The notes under the pieces are model-generated. The model did no database searches, was not told where the DNA came from, and was given only the letters and a program-made list of their open reading frames with translations. Positions 44,323 to 53,213 of a DNA stretch of 64,000 bases are shown here, piece after piece. Location: the NCBI RefSeq assembly GCF_029542625.1, contig NZ_CP120733.1:1798001-1862000 (forward strand), written 5' to 3'. The stretch comes from Tepidibacter hydrothermalis (GTDB lineage Bacteria > Bacillota > Clostridia > Peptostreptococcales > Peptostreptococcaceae). The position numbers and the translations under genes were made by a program. How positions within the stretch are numbered: position 1 is the stretch's first letter; every line of letters begins with the position of its first letter.

Positions 44323-45255
44323 TTAGTAAAATTTAGATAGTAAATTTAAATAATTCTTATAATATATTTTTTCTATTAAATCATTATTATAATTTCTCTT
44401 TAATAGTTCATCTATTATCAAGTATAAATAAGTACAGTCTTTCAAAGGATCTATAACTTTACATCCATCAAAATCCGATCCAAATCCTACACAGTTACTT
44501 CCGCCTATGTGTACTATTCGGTCTATATGATCTACTAATGAATTTATATCTTTATTTTTTCCAACAAATTCTTCATAAAAATTAATACCTATTATTCCAT
44601 CAAGTTTAGAAATTTCTTTTATTTGAGCATCTGTTAAATTTCTTTTATGTTCATTTATGTAATTACTTAAAGAATGAGAAGCTATTATAGGTTGTTTGGT
44701 CAACTGCAGTACATCATAGAACGTTTTATAAGAAGAGTGAGAAACATCTATTATCATATTTAGATTATTCATAGTAGCTATAACATCTTTACCAAAATCA
44801 GTTAATCCAAAATCTATATTTTCCATCGTACCACAAGCCACTTTATTTTTGTAGTTCCATGTTAGAGTTAATGATTTTACTCCTAATATATTTAATGATT
44901 TTATTATTTCTATATTGTCGTCTATTATATGAGCACCTTCTATTGAAATAATAATTCCTACTACATTTTCATTATTCATAACGTAATTCAAATCACTTTT
45001 GTCTTTTATTATTCGTATATTACTACTGTTTTTTTCATATTCATATAATTTATTTATATACTTTAACGCTTTAAAATAACATTCTGGAAAAGGAATGTTA
45101 TAATCTATATACACAGCCATAAATTGAATTTTAACATTAGATTTTAACAATTTATTCAGATTTATATGGGTAATATTATTATCATCGAAAGATAAATTGT
45201 TGTCTTCTATTCTTGTTATACTATCACAATGGCTATCTATTATTTTATATTTCAT
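44323..45255 (-). CDS. Membrane dipeptidase (peptidase family M19)
   Basis: 310 aa renal-dipeptidase-like metalloenzyme. DSHCDS (7-12), ISIEGAHIID, SLTLTWNYKNKVACG, DVSHSSYKTF, IASHSLSN and GFGSDFDG supply the binuclear zinc site. It cleaves dipeptides, including some with a D-residue. No signal peptide, so it is cytoplasmic. Possibly in an operon with the following aminotransferase, consistent with peptide-derived amino acid use. Confidence 0.9.
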   Translation of the reverse strand: MKYKIIDSHCDSITRIEDNNLSFDDNNITHINLNKLLKSNVKIQFMAVYIDYNIPFPECYFKALKYINKLYEYEKNSSNIRIIKDKSDLNYVMNNENVVGIIISIEGAHIIDDNIEIIKSLNILGVKSLTLTWNYKNKVACGTMENIDFGLTDFGKDVIATMNNLNMIIDVSHSSYKTFYDVLQLTKQPIIASHSLSNYINEHKRNLTDAQIKEISKLDGIIGINFYEEFVGKNKDINSLVDHIDRIVHIGGSNCVGFGSDFDGCKVIDPLKDCTYLYLIIDELLKRNYNNDLIEKIYYKNYLNLLSKFY

Positions 45256-45309
45256 TTACTTCACCTCTTTCTAATAATTAAAAAAGTTTTTCTGTGAAAA
45301 ATTTAAAAT

Positions 45310-45347
45310 GTAGTTTTTTTGAAATTCGTGATTTGAATTATATTTAT
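45310..45347 (+). repeat. Divergent third copy of the dispersed 39-nt repeat
   Basis: Shares GTAG..TTTTTTGAAATTC and the closing AATTATATTTAT with the repeat at 47325, but the middle 8 nt differ and one or two bases are missing. Confidence 0.35.
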
Positions 45348-45393
45348 AAAAAACTTAATTTCGTACTTATTGTAAAAAATAGATTAAAATCAA

Positions 45394-46287
45394 TTATTTT
45401 TTTGATTTGTATATATTTGATTGATCATCATCTATAATATAGTCAATATCATCACTATCTACAAAATTAATCACATATTTATATCTCATTGCATAGTTTT
45501 TATCACTCCATCCTAGTTTTTGTTTCAGACTTTCATCTTTTATTCCAGATTTGAGAGAAAATGTGGCAAAAGAGTGTCTAAAATCTTTTGCTGAATAGTT
45601 ACTAAGACCAGCTAGTGATAAAGCATTTTTTACTATAAGGCGTATATTTCTATCAGTAATAGTATTACTATTTCTACTTGTAAAAACCAAATCATTCATA
45701 CTATTAATATCTTTAGATTCTTTATAGTCCATAATCAAATTCCAGCAGGATGGAGGTAGTTCCACTATACGTTCTTTTTTTTGAGTTCCTATTTTACACG
45801 AATAATTATTTTTATTATCAACCATTAAATCTTTCCATTTTAAACTTATTAACTCATTTAATAAACATCCTGTACTAATTAAGAAAGAAATTATAGCTCT
45901 GTCTCTTTTATTTAAGTTAGGAAATATAGATATTAATTTGTTTAATTCATCCAGACTTAATACATCATTTTTATTTTTAATTCTAGATACATAAGGTTTA
46001 TTTATATTAGCAAAAGGGTTATTTTGTATATGATTTTCTTTTACTAAAAAATTATAGAAACTATGTAAATAACTATATATTTTTTCGCAAGTTGATTTAG
46101 CATAAATATTATTTACATGTTCTATGAATTGCTTACTTTCATTAGTGTTTATACTTAGCAAATCCTTATCATTTAAAGTTGATTTAAATAAAATTAATTT
46201 GTTTAAATAATCAGATCTACTTAGAGGTTTAAGCTTTCTAGAAAATTCCTTGAATAGTGCATATTCGTATTCTGATAAACCCTCCAT
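45394..46287 (-). CDS. XerC/D-like tyrosine recombinase homologue lacking the first catalytic Arg
   Basis: 297 aa with the usual Xer layout: N-terminal SAM-like binding domain (about 5-95) and C-terminal catalytic-type domain. Where active enzymes have GLRxSEL, this one has GCLLNEL, so the first Arg is Leu142. The HxxR box reads KDFR (Lys234, Arg237), the H/W position is Trp260 (LGWSDKN), and a Tyr269 is present. The second Arg, Lys, Trp and Tyr thus remain but Arg I is lost, which usually abolishes strand cleavage. It may be a DNA-binding accessory or be decaying. AAAGGAGG precedes the ATG. Confidence 0.78.
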   Translation of the reverse strand: MEGLSEYEYALFKEFSRKLKPLSRSDYLNKLILFKSTLNDKDLLSINTNESKQFIEHVNNIYAKSTCEKIYSYLHSFYNFLVKENHIQNNPFANINKPYVSRIKNKNDVLSLDELNKLISIFPNLNKRDRAIISFLISTGCLLNELISLKWKDLMVDNKNNYSCKIGTQKKERIVELPPSCWNLIMDYKESKDINSMNDLVFTSRNSNTITDRNIRLIVKNALSLAGLSNYSAKDFRHSFATFSLKSGIKDESLKQKLGWSDKNYAMRYKYVINFVDSDDIDYIIDDDQSNIYKSKK

Positions 46288-46354
46288 AAATACTACCTCC
46301 TTTTAAGATTATAGTTAGAATATATTAATTATACTTCAAATATTATAATATAGA

Positions 46355-46426
46355 AAATATCAAATTAAAATTATTCTAATTTGATATTTAAAATGCTTTG
46401 AAAAAATTTAATTTTACTGATATACT
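46355..46426 (+). promoter_or_regulatory. uppP promoter and an upstream palindrome
   Basis: TTGAAA (46398-46403), 17 nt, TATACT (46421-46426) on the plus strand. A 13-bp inverted repeat AAATATCAAATTA (46355-46367) / (46377-46389) just upstream lacks a T-run and could be an operator or serve the divergent xer-like gene. Confidence 0.55.
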
Positions 46427-46482
46427 TTATATGTTAATTTTATAGAATGTATTAAAGTACATAATTTGAAGGAGGCTTTTTT

Positions 46483-47292
46483 ATGAGCGATATTTTAAAA
46501 TCTATAATTCTTTCTATTGTTGAAGGAATTACAGAATTTTTGCCTATTAGCAGCACAGGGCATTTGATTCTTGTTAATCAATGGATAAACTTTGAAGGGA
46601 ATTTTGGATTTTACTTTAATGTTATTATTCAGTTCGGTGCTATTTTATCTGTTGTAATGTTGTATTTCAAAAAACTCAATCCTTTTGATAAATCTAAAAC
46701 ACAACTACAAAGACAACAAACTATTAATTTATGGTCCAAAGTAATAGTTGCATTTATTCCGGCTGCTGTATTAGGATTTTTATTTGCAGATATAATAGAG
46801 AATTATTTAAATAATTCTATAGTGGTAGCTATAATGCTTTTTATTGGGGGGATTTTAATACTAGTTTTAGAAAGCAACCCTAAGAAAGTTAAAATAAATA
46901 ATTTTGATAATCTAACTTATAAAACGGCGTTTTCAATAGGAATGATTCAATGTTTAGCAATGATTCCGGGAACCTCAAGATCAGCTGCTACAATTATAGG
47001 AGCTATGATTTTAGGAACGTCAAGACAAATCGCTGCAGAATTTTCTTTTTTCTTAGCAATACCTACAATGGCAGGTGCAACAGCTTATTCTGTGCTTAAG
47101 ATGATTAAAGGTGGCGTTACAATAACCTCTCATCAGTGGATAGTACTATTAGTAGGTGTTATAGGCTCATTTATAGTAGCTACATGTGTTATATCTTTTC
47201 TTATGAATTATATAAAAAGAAAAGATTTTAAAATATTTGGATACTATAGAATAGTTCTTGCTGCACTAATATTTTTTTATTACTATGTTTAA
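46483..47292 (+). CDS. uppP: Undecaprenyl-diphosphatase
   Basis: 269 aa membrane enzyme (BacA/UppP) dephosphorylating undecaprenyl pyrophosphate to recycle the lipid carrier for cell wall synthesis; it confers bacitracin tolerance. VEGITEFLPISSTGHLIL (about 12-29) and MIPGTSRSAATIIGAMILG (about 157-175) are the two catalytic blocks. Seven or eight hydrophobic segments. GGAGG stands 9-10 nt before the ATG. Monocistronic. Confidence 0.95.
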   Translation: MSDILKSIILSIVEGITEFLPISSTGHLILVNQWINFEGNFGFYFNVIIQFGAILSVVMLYFKKLNPFDKSKTQLQRQQTINLWSKVIVAFIPAAVLGFLFADIIENYLNNSIVVAIMLFIGGILILVLESNPKKVKINNFDNLTYKTAFSIGMIQCLAMIPGTSRSAATIIGAMILGTSRQIAAEFSFFLAIPTMAGATAYSVLKMIKGGVTITSHQWIVLLVGVIGSFIVATCVISFLMNYIKRKDFKIFGYYRIVLAALIFFYYYV

Positions 47293-47294
47293 AT

Positions 47295-47336
47295 AAAAAA
47301 GTCTTTACTCTACAGATTGTTAATGTAGACTTTTTT
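47295..47336 (+). terminator. Terminator after uppP
   Basis: AAAAAAGTCT/AGACTTTTTT outer stem with inner CTACA/TGTAG. Its 3' end merges with the dispersed repeat. Confidence 0.7.
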
Positions 47337-47363
47337 GAAATTCATAACGTAAATTATATTTAT
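47325..47363 (+). repeat. Dispersed 39-nt repeat, copy 2
   Basis: Begins GTAGACTTTTTTGAAATTCA and continues to ATATTTAT. It is 35/39 identical to the minus strand at 43024-43062. Both copies lie at the 3' end of a gene. Confidence 0.55.
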
Positions 47364-47399
47364 CTACAATTCAAAGGATTATAATTTTCTATTCATTAT

Positions 47400-47435
47400 A
47401 AAATAAGAATGTAGGAATTCCTACATTCTTATTTT
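47400..47435. terminator. 36-bp perfect palindrome at the end of a 51-aa ORF
   Basis: Two 18-bp arms without a central spacer. The TAG of the small minus-strand gene (47421-47423) is inside, and T-runs end both strands. Confidence 0.75.
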
Positions 47436-47576
47436 ATTTAACATATATTTATACGTATGTTGATATCCAATTAAAAGTTTTTCTAGTAGTTTTTTTTCGG
47501 TTTCATTTCCGGTTGAAGATATAGATTTTTCAATAAAATCTAATTTGTCTTTATATGACTGCATATAAATTTTCAT
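47421..47576 (-). CDS. Small protein, 51 aa
   Basis: Begins MKIYMQSYKDKLDFIEKSIS and ends YKYMLNKIRM, with a helical, charged centre (TEKKLLEKLLIGYQ). AAAGGGGATATATT precedes the ATG with good spacing and a perfect palindromic terminator takes in its stop codon, which supports a real gene. Size and helical character recall Spo0E-type regulators, but the SQxLDxLI motif is absent, so I do not assign it. It lies 79 bp downstream of the helicase-like gene. Confidence 0.55.
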   Translation of the reverse strand: MKIYMQSYKDKLDFIEKSISSTGNETEKKLLEKLLIGYQHTYKYMLNKIRM

Positions 47577-47655
47577 AATATATCCCCTTTCGAAATAGGT
47601 AGTTTGTCCTATATATAGGTATTATATACTATTATGATGGTTTTAGTCTATTAAT

Positions 47656-49446
47656 TTATAAAGAATTTGCAATCATTTTTATTATATCACTATTCTCTTC
47701 TTTAAATGTTGTTACTATTATAATCTTATCTAGAGCACATGTTAAAGCAGTACATATCATATTTAAGTTTTTTATAAAATTATTGATTTCATTATTAGAA
47801 CTAGAATCATTTAAATAATGACCATATAACATTTCAATTTGACATAGTATAAGTGCTTTATATTCTAGATTATTTATAGAGTATATATTAGATATTGTTA
47901 CTCCATTTTTATTGCTTAAATTAGTTAATTCATCATTTGAATATACATAAGGGATATCGCTTTCTTCCAACGCTTTTCTCAAAATATATTGAAAATATAT
48001 CATATTTCCATTTTTCAACTTCCTTTTATTGTATGGATATACTATTACTATATCTGAATAATTAAATCCTTTTTGTTTTACTAAATACTGTATTTCCCAT
48101 ATTATAGATTTGATTTTTTCTTCTATATCTTCAACAAATATAATTTCTACATCTTCACCTTCGCATCTTAAAGATTTTGTATTCAAATAATAATCATTAG
48201 GTAAATTATTATCTAAGCTTTCTATATATTTATTTATATTGCTTCTGAAATTGTTTACAAATGAAGATATTTTTTTTGTTTGTTTATAATTGTATTCAAA
48301 ATTGACAACATCATCAAAAGTGATATTTTTCCAAAATCCTTTAAATGATTTTATATTATTCTGTATATCTCCAGATTTATCAACTGATATATTGAAAATA
48401 TTTTTAGATTTAAATAATATACCTTGAATAAAATTTATTTCTTCCTCATTGAAATTTTCAGAACCATCTATAAAAATTCCTTTATATATTTTCTTTTCTT
48501 TTAATGTATTTTTAACTTGCAAAAACACATTTCTGAAATATTTAGAAAAATCCAGTTTAAGTTTATTATAATCTATTACTAAATTTAAATCTTTAGCAAG
48601 CTTAAATATAAATCCATGATAATTATATATATCTAAGTTCTCAGGTAATTTATATAGTAAACTAATTTGATTTTTAATGTCATTCATCAATTGCTTATTA
48701 TATGTTATAAATAAAAACCTTTCCTTTGGATATAATTTAGCAAGTTTTATAGCTCTTGATATTAATATAGTTGTTTTAGAACTTCCATTAGGACCTATAA
48801 ATAAAGTATTTCCGTATTTTATAGAATTAATTTTTTCTATTTGAGAAGGACTTAAAAATAACGAATTATATTTATACTCATCTTTAGAAAACAATATGTT
48901 TTTAAAAGATTTATTTTTTGTATTTTCTTTATTATCTTTTTTTATCACATGATATTCAGGTGATATATAGAATCTAAATAAGTTTAAAATAACATCATCA
49001 TTTTTACCCATTAAATATTTATCTAATATGCTTATATCATTAATCAATTGATTATATTTATTATTATCAATTATATGGTTATTTATAAAATCGTTTTTTT
49101 CAATATCTATTTCAATATAAGGCATAATATATATTAAATTGTATGTAATATCTAAATTATAAATTTTTAGATTTTCTTTCAATGTACAATATTCCTCTTC
49201 CATTACTTCTAACAACTCATCTTCTAGTATAGAGTATATTTCTTCAGTAGTATCCATGAACTTAATAAATAGAATATTATTATTTTTAATATACATCAAA
49301 TCAATATTAATTCCGTTTACAGGAACTATTTTTGTTATACCTATACCACTTAAAGAGTCTATACAATTTTCATAAAAGTGCATCTCACTATCTTTTATTC
49401 TAAGAGAATCTAAATTAGAATGAATATTCTTTGAATATATTTTCAA
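47656..49446 (-). CDS. Degenerate UvrD/RecB-like SF1 helicase homologue
   Basis: 596 aa from a TTG start with AGGGGGA upstream. Q-motif-like LSPSQIEKI (198-206) and Walker A GPNGSSKTT (218-226) are intact, but Walker B is IDGSE (326-330) where active SF1 enzymes have DExQ, motif IV reads NYKQTKKI (NYR expected), motif V region is ISNIYSINNLEYKALIL (K-G lost), and motif VI is CTALTCAL (TR to TC). It probably binds ATP but is unlikely to unwind DNA. The first 120 residues resemble a decayed nuclease-like fold. A DUF2207 gene lies just upstream. Confidence 0.75.
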   Translation of the reverse strand: MKIYSKNIHSNLDSLRIKDSEMHFYENCIDSLSGIGITKIVPVNGINIDLMYIKNNNILFIKFMDTTEEIYSILEDELLEVMEEEYCTLKENLKIYNLDITYNLIYIMPYIEIDIEKNDFINNHIIDNNKYNQLINDISILDKYLMGKNDDVILNLFRFYISPEYHVIKKDNKENTKNKSFKNILFSKDEYKYNSLFLSPSQIEKINSIKYGNTLFIGPNGSSKTTILISRAIKLAKLYPKERFLFITYNKQLMNDIKNQISLLYKLPENLDIYNYHGFIFKLAKDLNLVIDYNKLKLDFSKYFRNVFLQVKNTLKEKKIYKGIFIDGSENFNEEEINFIQGILFKSKNIFNISVDKSGDIQNNIKSFKGFWKNITFDDVVNFEYNYKQTKKISSFVNNFRSNINKYIESLDNNLPNDYYLNTKSLRCEGEDVEIIFVEDIEEKIKSIIWEIQYLVKQKGFNYSDIVIVYPYNKRKLKNGNMIYFQYILRKALEESDIPYVYSNDELTNLSNKNGVTISNIYSINNLEYKALILCQIEMLYGHYLNDSSSNNEINNFIKNLNMICTALTCALDKIIIVTTFKEENSDIIKMIANSL

Positions 49447-49546
49447 TTGTATCCCCCTTTTCTTTTAATATTATTATATCATTTAATTGTTAATTTTCTA
49501 GTAATAATTAAATGATATAATATAATTGGATTTTAGCACGAATTAT

Positions 49547-51205
49547 CTATGTTTTTTTAAATATTAAAAATGAGTCTAATTCATTAGTTCTAAAAGCTAT
49601 ATTTAGTGATTTTATAAATTTTTTATCTATAGATTTATTAAAATATACATTATTTTTTATATCGTTATTATTTCTAAGTTTGTATAATAGGTCTTTTTGT
49701 ATACCCATGGCTATACTATAGACTATATATTTTTCCCAAATTTTAAGGTTATCTGAATTTAAGATTTTAGGATTTTTGAAATTAATTATAAATTTCTTGA
49801 AATTAATACATTTTTTTCGTTCTTTATATCCTAATCTCGTTAATTTACATTTTATAAGAACTATATTATTTACTAAACCAGATACAATCAGACCTCTAGA
49901 CACCACATGCAGATATGGTGAATATTGATATATAAATAAAATTCCCGCAGAAATTTTCAAATATGAATATAAATATAACAAAAATTTCATTTGATTATTT
50001 GTTTTTAGATATCCATATTTACCACACTCTTTATATACTTTTCTTTTCCAAGTATTATAAAACCTTTTAAATTCCAAGAAGTTTTTTTCGTTTTGATTAT
50101 ATTTTTTTATATCTTTTAAACAAATTACGTTATTATTTTCAATAAAAGAAAATAGTCTATTTAATAAATATTTTTCGTGTTCTTTTAAATTTTCAAAATC
50201 TTTATTTGTTAATACTAATTCCCATTTAGTATTAATGCCGTCGTTTGTTTCTGAAATGTATCCTTTTCTAATTAAGTCTAATATTGTAATAAAAAAAGCC
50301 TTACTTGTAATCTTTTTATATTTAAATAAACTAATCATAATTGCAGGAGTATAATCATTTGGTAATTTTGAATTATAGTTTCTAGGTAAACTTACTTTTT
50401 GAAAAATAGACCTGTTTAAAAAGGAAATCATCAAATACAGGCCTTCTACAATAAATACAGTTATAGATACCATATTGATTTTTTTTATTTTATTTATCTT
50501 ATTTTTATATTTTTTTTCAATATTAAATTCTTTATTTAATAGTTGTGTATAGTTATTATCATTCTGAATATTACATATAGGTATATCTTGAGATAATAGT
50601 ATTTTTAATTCTAACTCTATATTTTTCGGAAAATTTTTCATACTATAACTCACTTTATTTTTTTCAACTATTATATTTTTATATATATAACCGTGTTGAA
50701 AAGCTTTAATACTTCCATATGTTTTGTTATTTGGAAAATATATAGATATATTTAATTTCTTTATAGGTTCATTATTATTAATATCGAAAATCTTAAATTT
50801 AAATTCATCAACACTATTATGTTTGATTATGAAGTCTTCTAAATCATATTCTATTTTATATATTTTGGTTTCAATGTTTGATTTATCATATACTCTAAAA
50901 TCTAGATTAGAATCATAATTGAATAAATCTAATTGTAGTTGTTTTTTATCAGGATATATTTCATATGCTTTTAAATTATCCAATTTAGAATTATTATCTA
51001 TATATAAACTTCCTGTTATTCCATATGATTGAGAATAGAATCTATATGTTATATTTTCTATAACATGAGCACTACCCTTATCATCTATATTGATAGATAT
51101 TCTTAAATTTTCAATAGAATAATCTTCTTGTGAAAATACAGGTTTTACTAAACAAATAAATATTATTAATGTCATTAGTTTTATTCTTTTTCCTATTTTA
51201 ATCAC
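49547..51205 (-). CDS. DUF2207 membrane protein
   Basis: 552 aa. A signal-anchor (about 8-26), then an extracellular beta-rich domain with INIDDKGSAHVIENITYRF typical of DUF2207, one helix near 245-265, a winged-helix-like cytosolic section (about 285-370: TPAIMISLFKYKKITSKAFFITILDLIRKGYI) and two helices near 405-440. The GTG start overlaps AGAGGTG, so the exact start is uncertain. Function of the family is unknown; it is exported or membrane-bound. Very AT-rich, like its helicase-like neighbour 100 bp downstream. Confidence 0.8.
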   Translation of the reverse strand: MIKIGKRIKLMTLIIFICLVKPVFSQEDYSIENLRISINIDDKGSAHVIENITYRFYSQSYGITGSLYIDNNSKLDNLKAYEIYPDKKQLQLDLFNYDSNLDFRVYDKSNIETKIYKIEYDLEDFIIKHNSVDEFKFKIFDINNNEPIKKLNISIYFPNNKTYGSIKAFQHGYIYKNIIVEKNKVSYSMKNFPKNIELELKILLSQDIPICNIQNDNNYTQLLNKEFNIEKKYKNKINKIKKINMVSITVFIVEGLYLMISFLNRSIFQKVSLPRNYNSKLPNDYTPAIMISLFKYKKITSKAFFITILDLIRKGYISETNDGINTKWELVLTNKDFENLKEHEKYLLNRLFSFIENNNVICLKDIKKYNQNEKNFLEFKRFYNTWKRKVYKECGKYGYLKTNNQMKFLLYLYSYLKISAGILFIYQYSPYLHVVSRGLIVSGLVNNIVLIKCKLTRLGYKERKKCINFKKFIINFKNPKILNSDNLKIWEKYIVYSIAMGIQKDLLYKLRNNNDIKNNVYFNKSIDKKFIKSLNIAFRTNELDSFLIFKKT

Positions 51206-51251
51206 CTCTAGTATATATTATAAACTATATTTAATATCTCTTTATTAATAA

Positions 51252-51299
51252 AAATTAAAAAGACTTAAAATCTTTTTAGATTTTAAGTCTTTTTAATTT
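51252..51299 (-). terminator. Terminator after the 71-aa gene
   Basis: 22-bp near-perfect inverted repeat (51252-51273, 51278-51299) with a 4-nt loop. Confidence 0.75.
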
Positions 51300-51312
51300 A
51301 TTATAATAATAT

Positions 51313-51528
51313 TTATTTATGTTTTTGCATAGACTCTTTGATTTCATTTTTAATCAAATTAAATTTTTTTATTAAACAACAATCAGGCTCTTCGTAATCA
51401 TGTACATATGAATCTAATAAAACTTTTATTTGATCGAATTTTTTTTCGTCATAAGAATATATATGATCTAACTTATTAGATATATTATTGAATAACAAAA
51501 ACCTTTCCTTTAAATATTTACTTTCCAT
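51313..51528 (-). CDS. Hypothetical protein (71 aa)
   Basis: Charged, helical, soluble 71-residue protein: MESKYLKERFLLFNNISNKL ... DCCLIKKFNLIKNEIKESMQ. A CC pair is at about 50-51. AAGGAG lies upstream at somewhat long spacing (12 nt). A strong terminator follows. No family recognised. Confidence 0.5.
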   Translation of the reverse strand: MESKYLKERFLLFNNISNKLDHIYSYDEKKFDQIKVLLDSYVHDYEEPDCCLIKKFNLIKNEIKESMQKHK

Positions 51529-51618
51529 TACACATATACACTCCTTAAATAAATTGATTAAAATCTATATTCAGAGTGTTTGCTAAAAAATAAAATTTAA
51601 AACATATCAAGTAAAATT

Positions 51619-51966
51619 TTATTTATTAATATCAAATACTACTGTTAACATCATTTTGAATTTTTCTATAGCTAATAAAGAATGATTTATATTAGCTGGC
51701 ATCACTATAGTTTCACCTTGTTTAACATTAAAGGTTTCTTCTCCTATAGTAATATTAGCTTCTCCATCCAAAATGGATACCATAGCATCACCTTCTGATT
51801 TATGAGTACTTATTTCCTCACCTTTATCAAAAGCAAATACAGTTACATTCACATATTTATTTTGAGTTAAAGTCTTACTAATGACAGTTCCTTTTTGATA
51901 CTCAACTAAAGATGTTGTCTCTGTAGGTTTTGAAAAATCTATGTTTTTTATAAAATTTTTATTCAT
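51619..51966 (-). CDS. Cupin domain protein
   Basis: 115 aa from the ATG at 51966; GGGGAAG is 7 nt upstream, while a GTG at 51972 is too close. Single cupin barrel with EEISTHKSEGDAMVSILDGEANI (motif 1) and ETIVMPANINHSLLAIE (motif 2). The usual first metal-binding His pair is reduced to one His in THKSEGD and one in NINHSL. Small cupins of this kind often bind ligands or act in stress responses. Standalone gene. Confidence 0.82.
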   Translation of the reverse strand: MNKNFIKNIDFSKPTETTSLVEYQKGTVISKTLTQNKYVNVTVFAFDKGEEISTHKSEGDAMVSILDGEANITIGEETFNVKQGETIVMPANINHSLLAIEKFKMMLTVVFDINK

Positions 51967-51972
51967 ATTCAC

Positions 51973-52435
51973 TTCCCCTTTCTATGATAAAATTGATATT
52001 AAATACAAATCTGAAAATTTATTATATATACAGTATAAAATAAATTTTATATTTATTAAGTAACATATGTTACCTAATCGTTTTAGTTTTTTAATCTAAA
52101 TAATTCTCAATATATTCATAGTGATTTTACTATTTTTATTCATATTTTAAATCTATTTTATTATCTTTTACTAGCAATCTAACTTTTATTCAATATAAAA
52201 AGTGTTTACTTCTGCAAACAGTAATAATTGTACATCATCTATCATTACTGTTTTTAAAAGTAAACACCTTATCTTATTCTATAATGAAATTACATAGTCT
52301 TTAATTTATTGATAACATTGGTTAAAAATCTATACTTACAACTATTTTTTACTAAATTTAACGCCTAAACTAATTTTTTATTATAAAGCTAAAAGTTAAG
52401 TTGAAATAAAAATTTCAGATGAATTAAATTTTGCT
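51973..52435. other. Intergenic region with a two-part long hairpin
   Basis: No gene seen in 463 bp. 52202-52267 folds into a long stem: GTGTTTACTT (52202-52211) pairs with AAGTAAACAC (52258-52267), and after an internal loop AAACAGTAAT (52217-52226) pairs with ATTACTGTTT. A T-run follows on the minus strand (TTTTTATATTG), so it may be the terminator of the DUF1836 gene 170 bp away or a separate small RNA. Confidence 0.4.
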
Positions 52436-53032
52436 TTATATATCCTTATTTTTAAAATGAGCATCTATTATTTTTTCAGCAAGTCTTTTTTGTGCATTTG
52501 CTTGTGCTACTAGCATTATTACAATTAAAAATAACTGTGCTAAATCTTGAGTTTCTTTTTCTATTTCAATAGTTTTTTCTTTGATAGATCTTATGTTTGA
52601 AGATATGAAATTTTCAAAATCTTCCGTTTCATTATCTTTTAATTCTAAGAAAATCGAATATATGTCATCTAAAGATATTACATCATCTTCTATATTTGAC
52701 ATGTCTTTAAGTACAGGTTCAAACAATAGCTTTATATCATCTAAAGATAATACCTGCTTTAAATAATATACTAAAATCATTAGTATTATATGTTGTTTAC
52801 TGTATTTTTTATTATTAGAGGGCATTAATAATCCTTGCTTTGTATAATTATTAATCATTGTTTTAGTCAATATCTTATCATTATCATTTCTTTTTAAATT
52901 AGAAAGTTTTTCATCTATAAAATTTGTCACTTGATCCATATACAAATTTAAATCAGGGATATCTTCTAATTCTACTTTATCACCTAAACATAATTCTTTT
53001 ATAAGTTCAATTAATTGATTTTCATCTATCAT
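52436..53032 (-). CDS. DUF1836 protein, probable MerR-like regulator
   Basis: 198 aa from the ATG at 53032; AGAGGTGA is just upstream and the GTG at 53041 is part of that site. LTKTMINNYTKQGLLMPSNNKKYSKQHIILMILVYYLKQVLSLDDIKLLF (about 55-105) is the MerR-like DNA-binding core of DUF1836. A helical C-terminal half follows, ending in LAQLFLIVIMLVAQANAQKRLAEK. In clostridia these proteins are thought to be regulators, but targets are unknown. Not next to an obvious target gene. Confidence 0.8.
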   Translation of the reverse strand: MIDENQLIELIKELCLGDKVELEDIPDLNLYMDQVTNFIDEKLSNLKRNDNDKILTKTMINNYTKQGLLMPSNNKKYSKQHIILMILVYYLKQVLSLDDIKLLFEPVLKDMSNIEDDVISLDDIYSIFLELKDNETEDFENFISSNIRSIKEKTIEIEKETQDLAQLFLIVIMLVAQANAQKRLAEKIIDAHFKNKDI

Positions 53033-53114
53033 TTTAATCACCTCTCTTATATAATATAGTATTCAAAACTATATATCAACATATGTATGTGATTTTCAAA
53101 AAATTTTATTATTC

Positions 53115-53173
53115 AAAAAAATCTAATAGTAAAATAATAATTTAAAATTATTATTTACCATTAGATTTTTTTA
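53115..53173 (-). terminator. Terminator after the 139-aa gene
   Basis: 28-bp imperfect inverted repeat of AAAAAATCTAAT ... ATTAGATTTTTT with a small loop. Confidence 0.7.
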
Positions 53174-53213
53174 TTAAAAATAATTCGATTTTTATTACGA
53201 TTCTTTTATTTTT

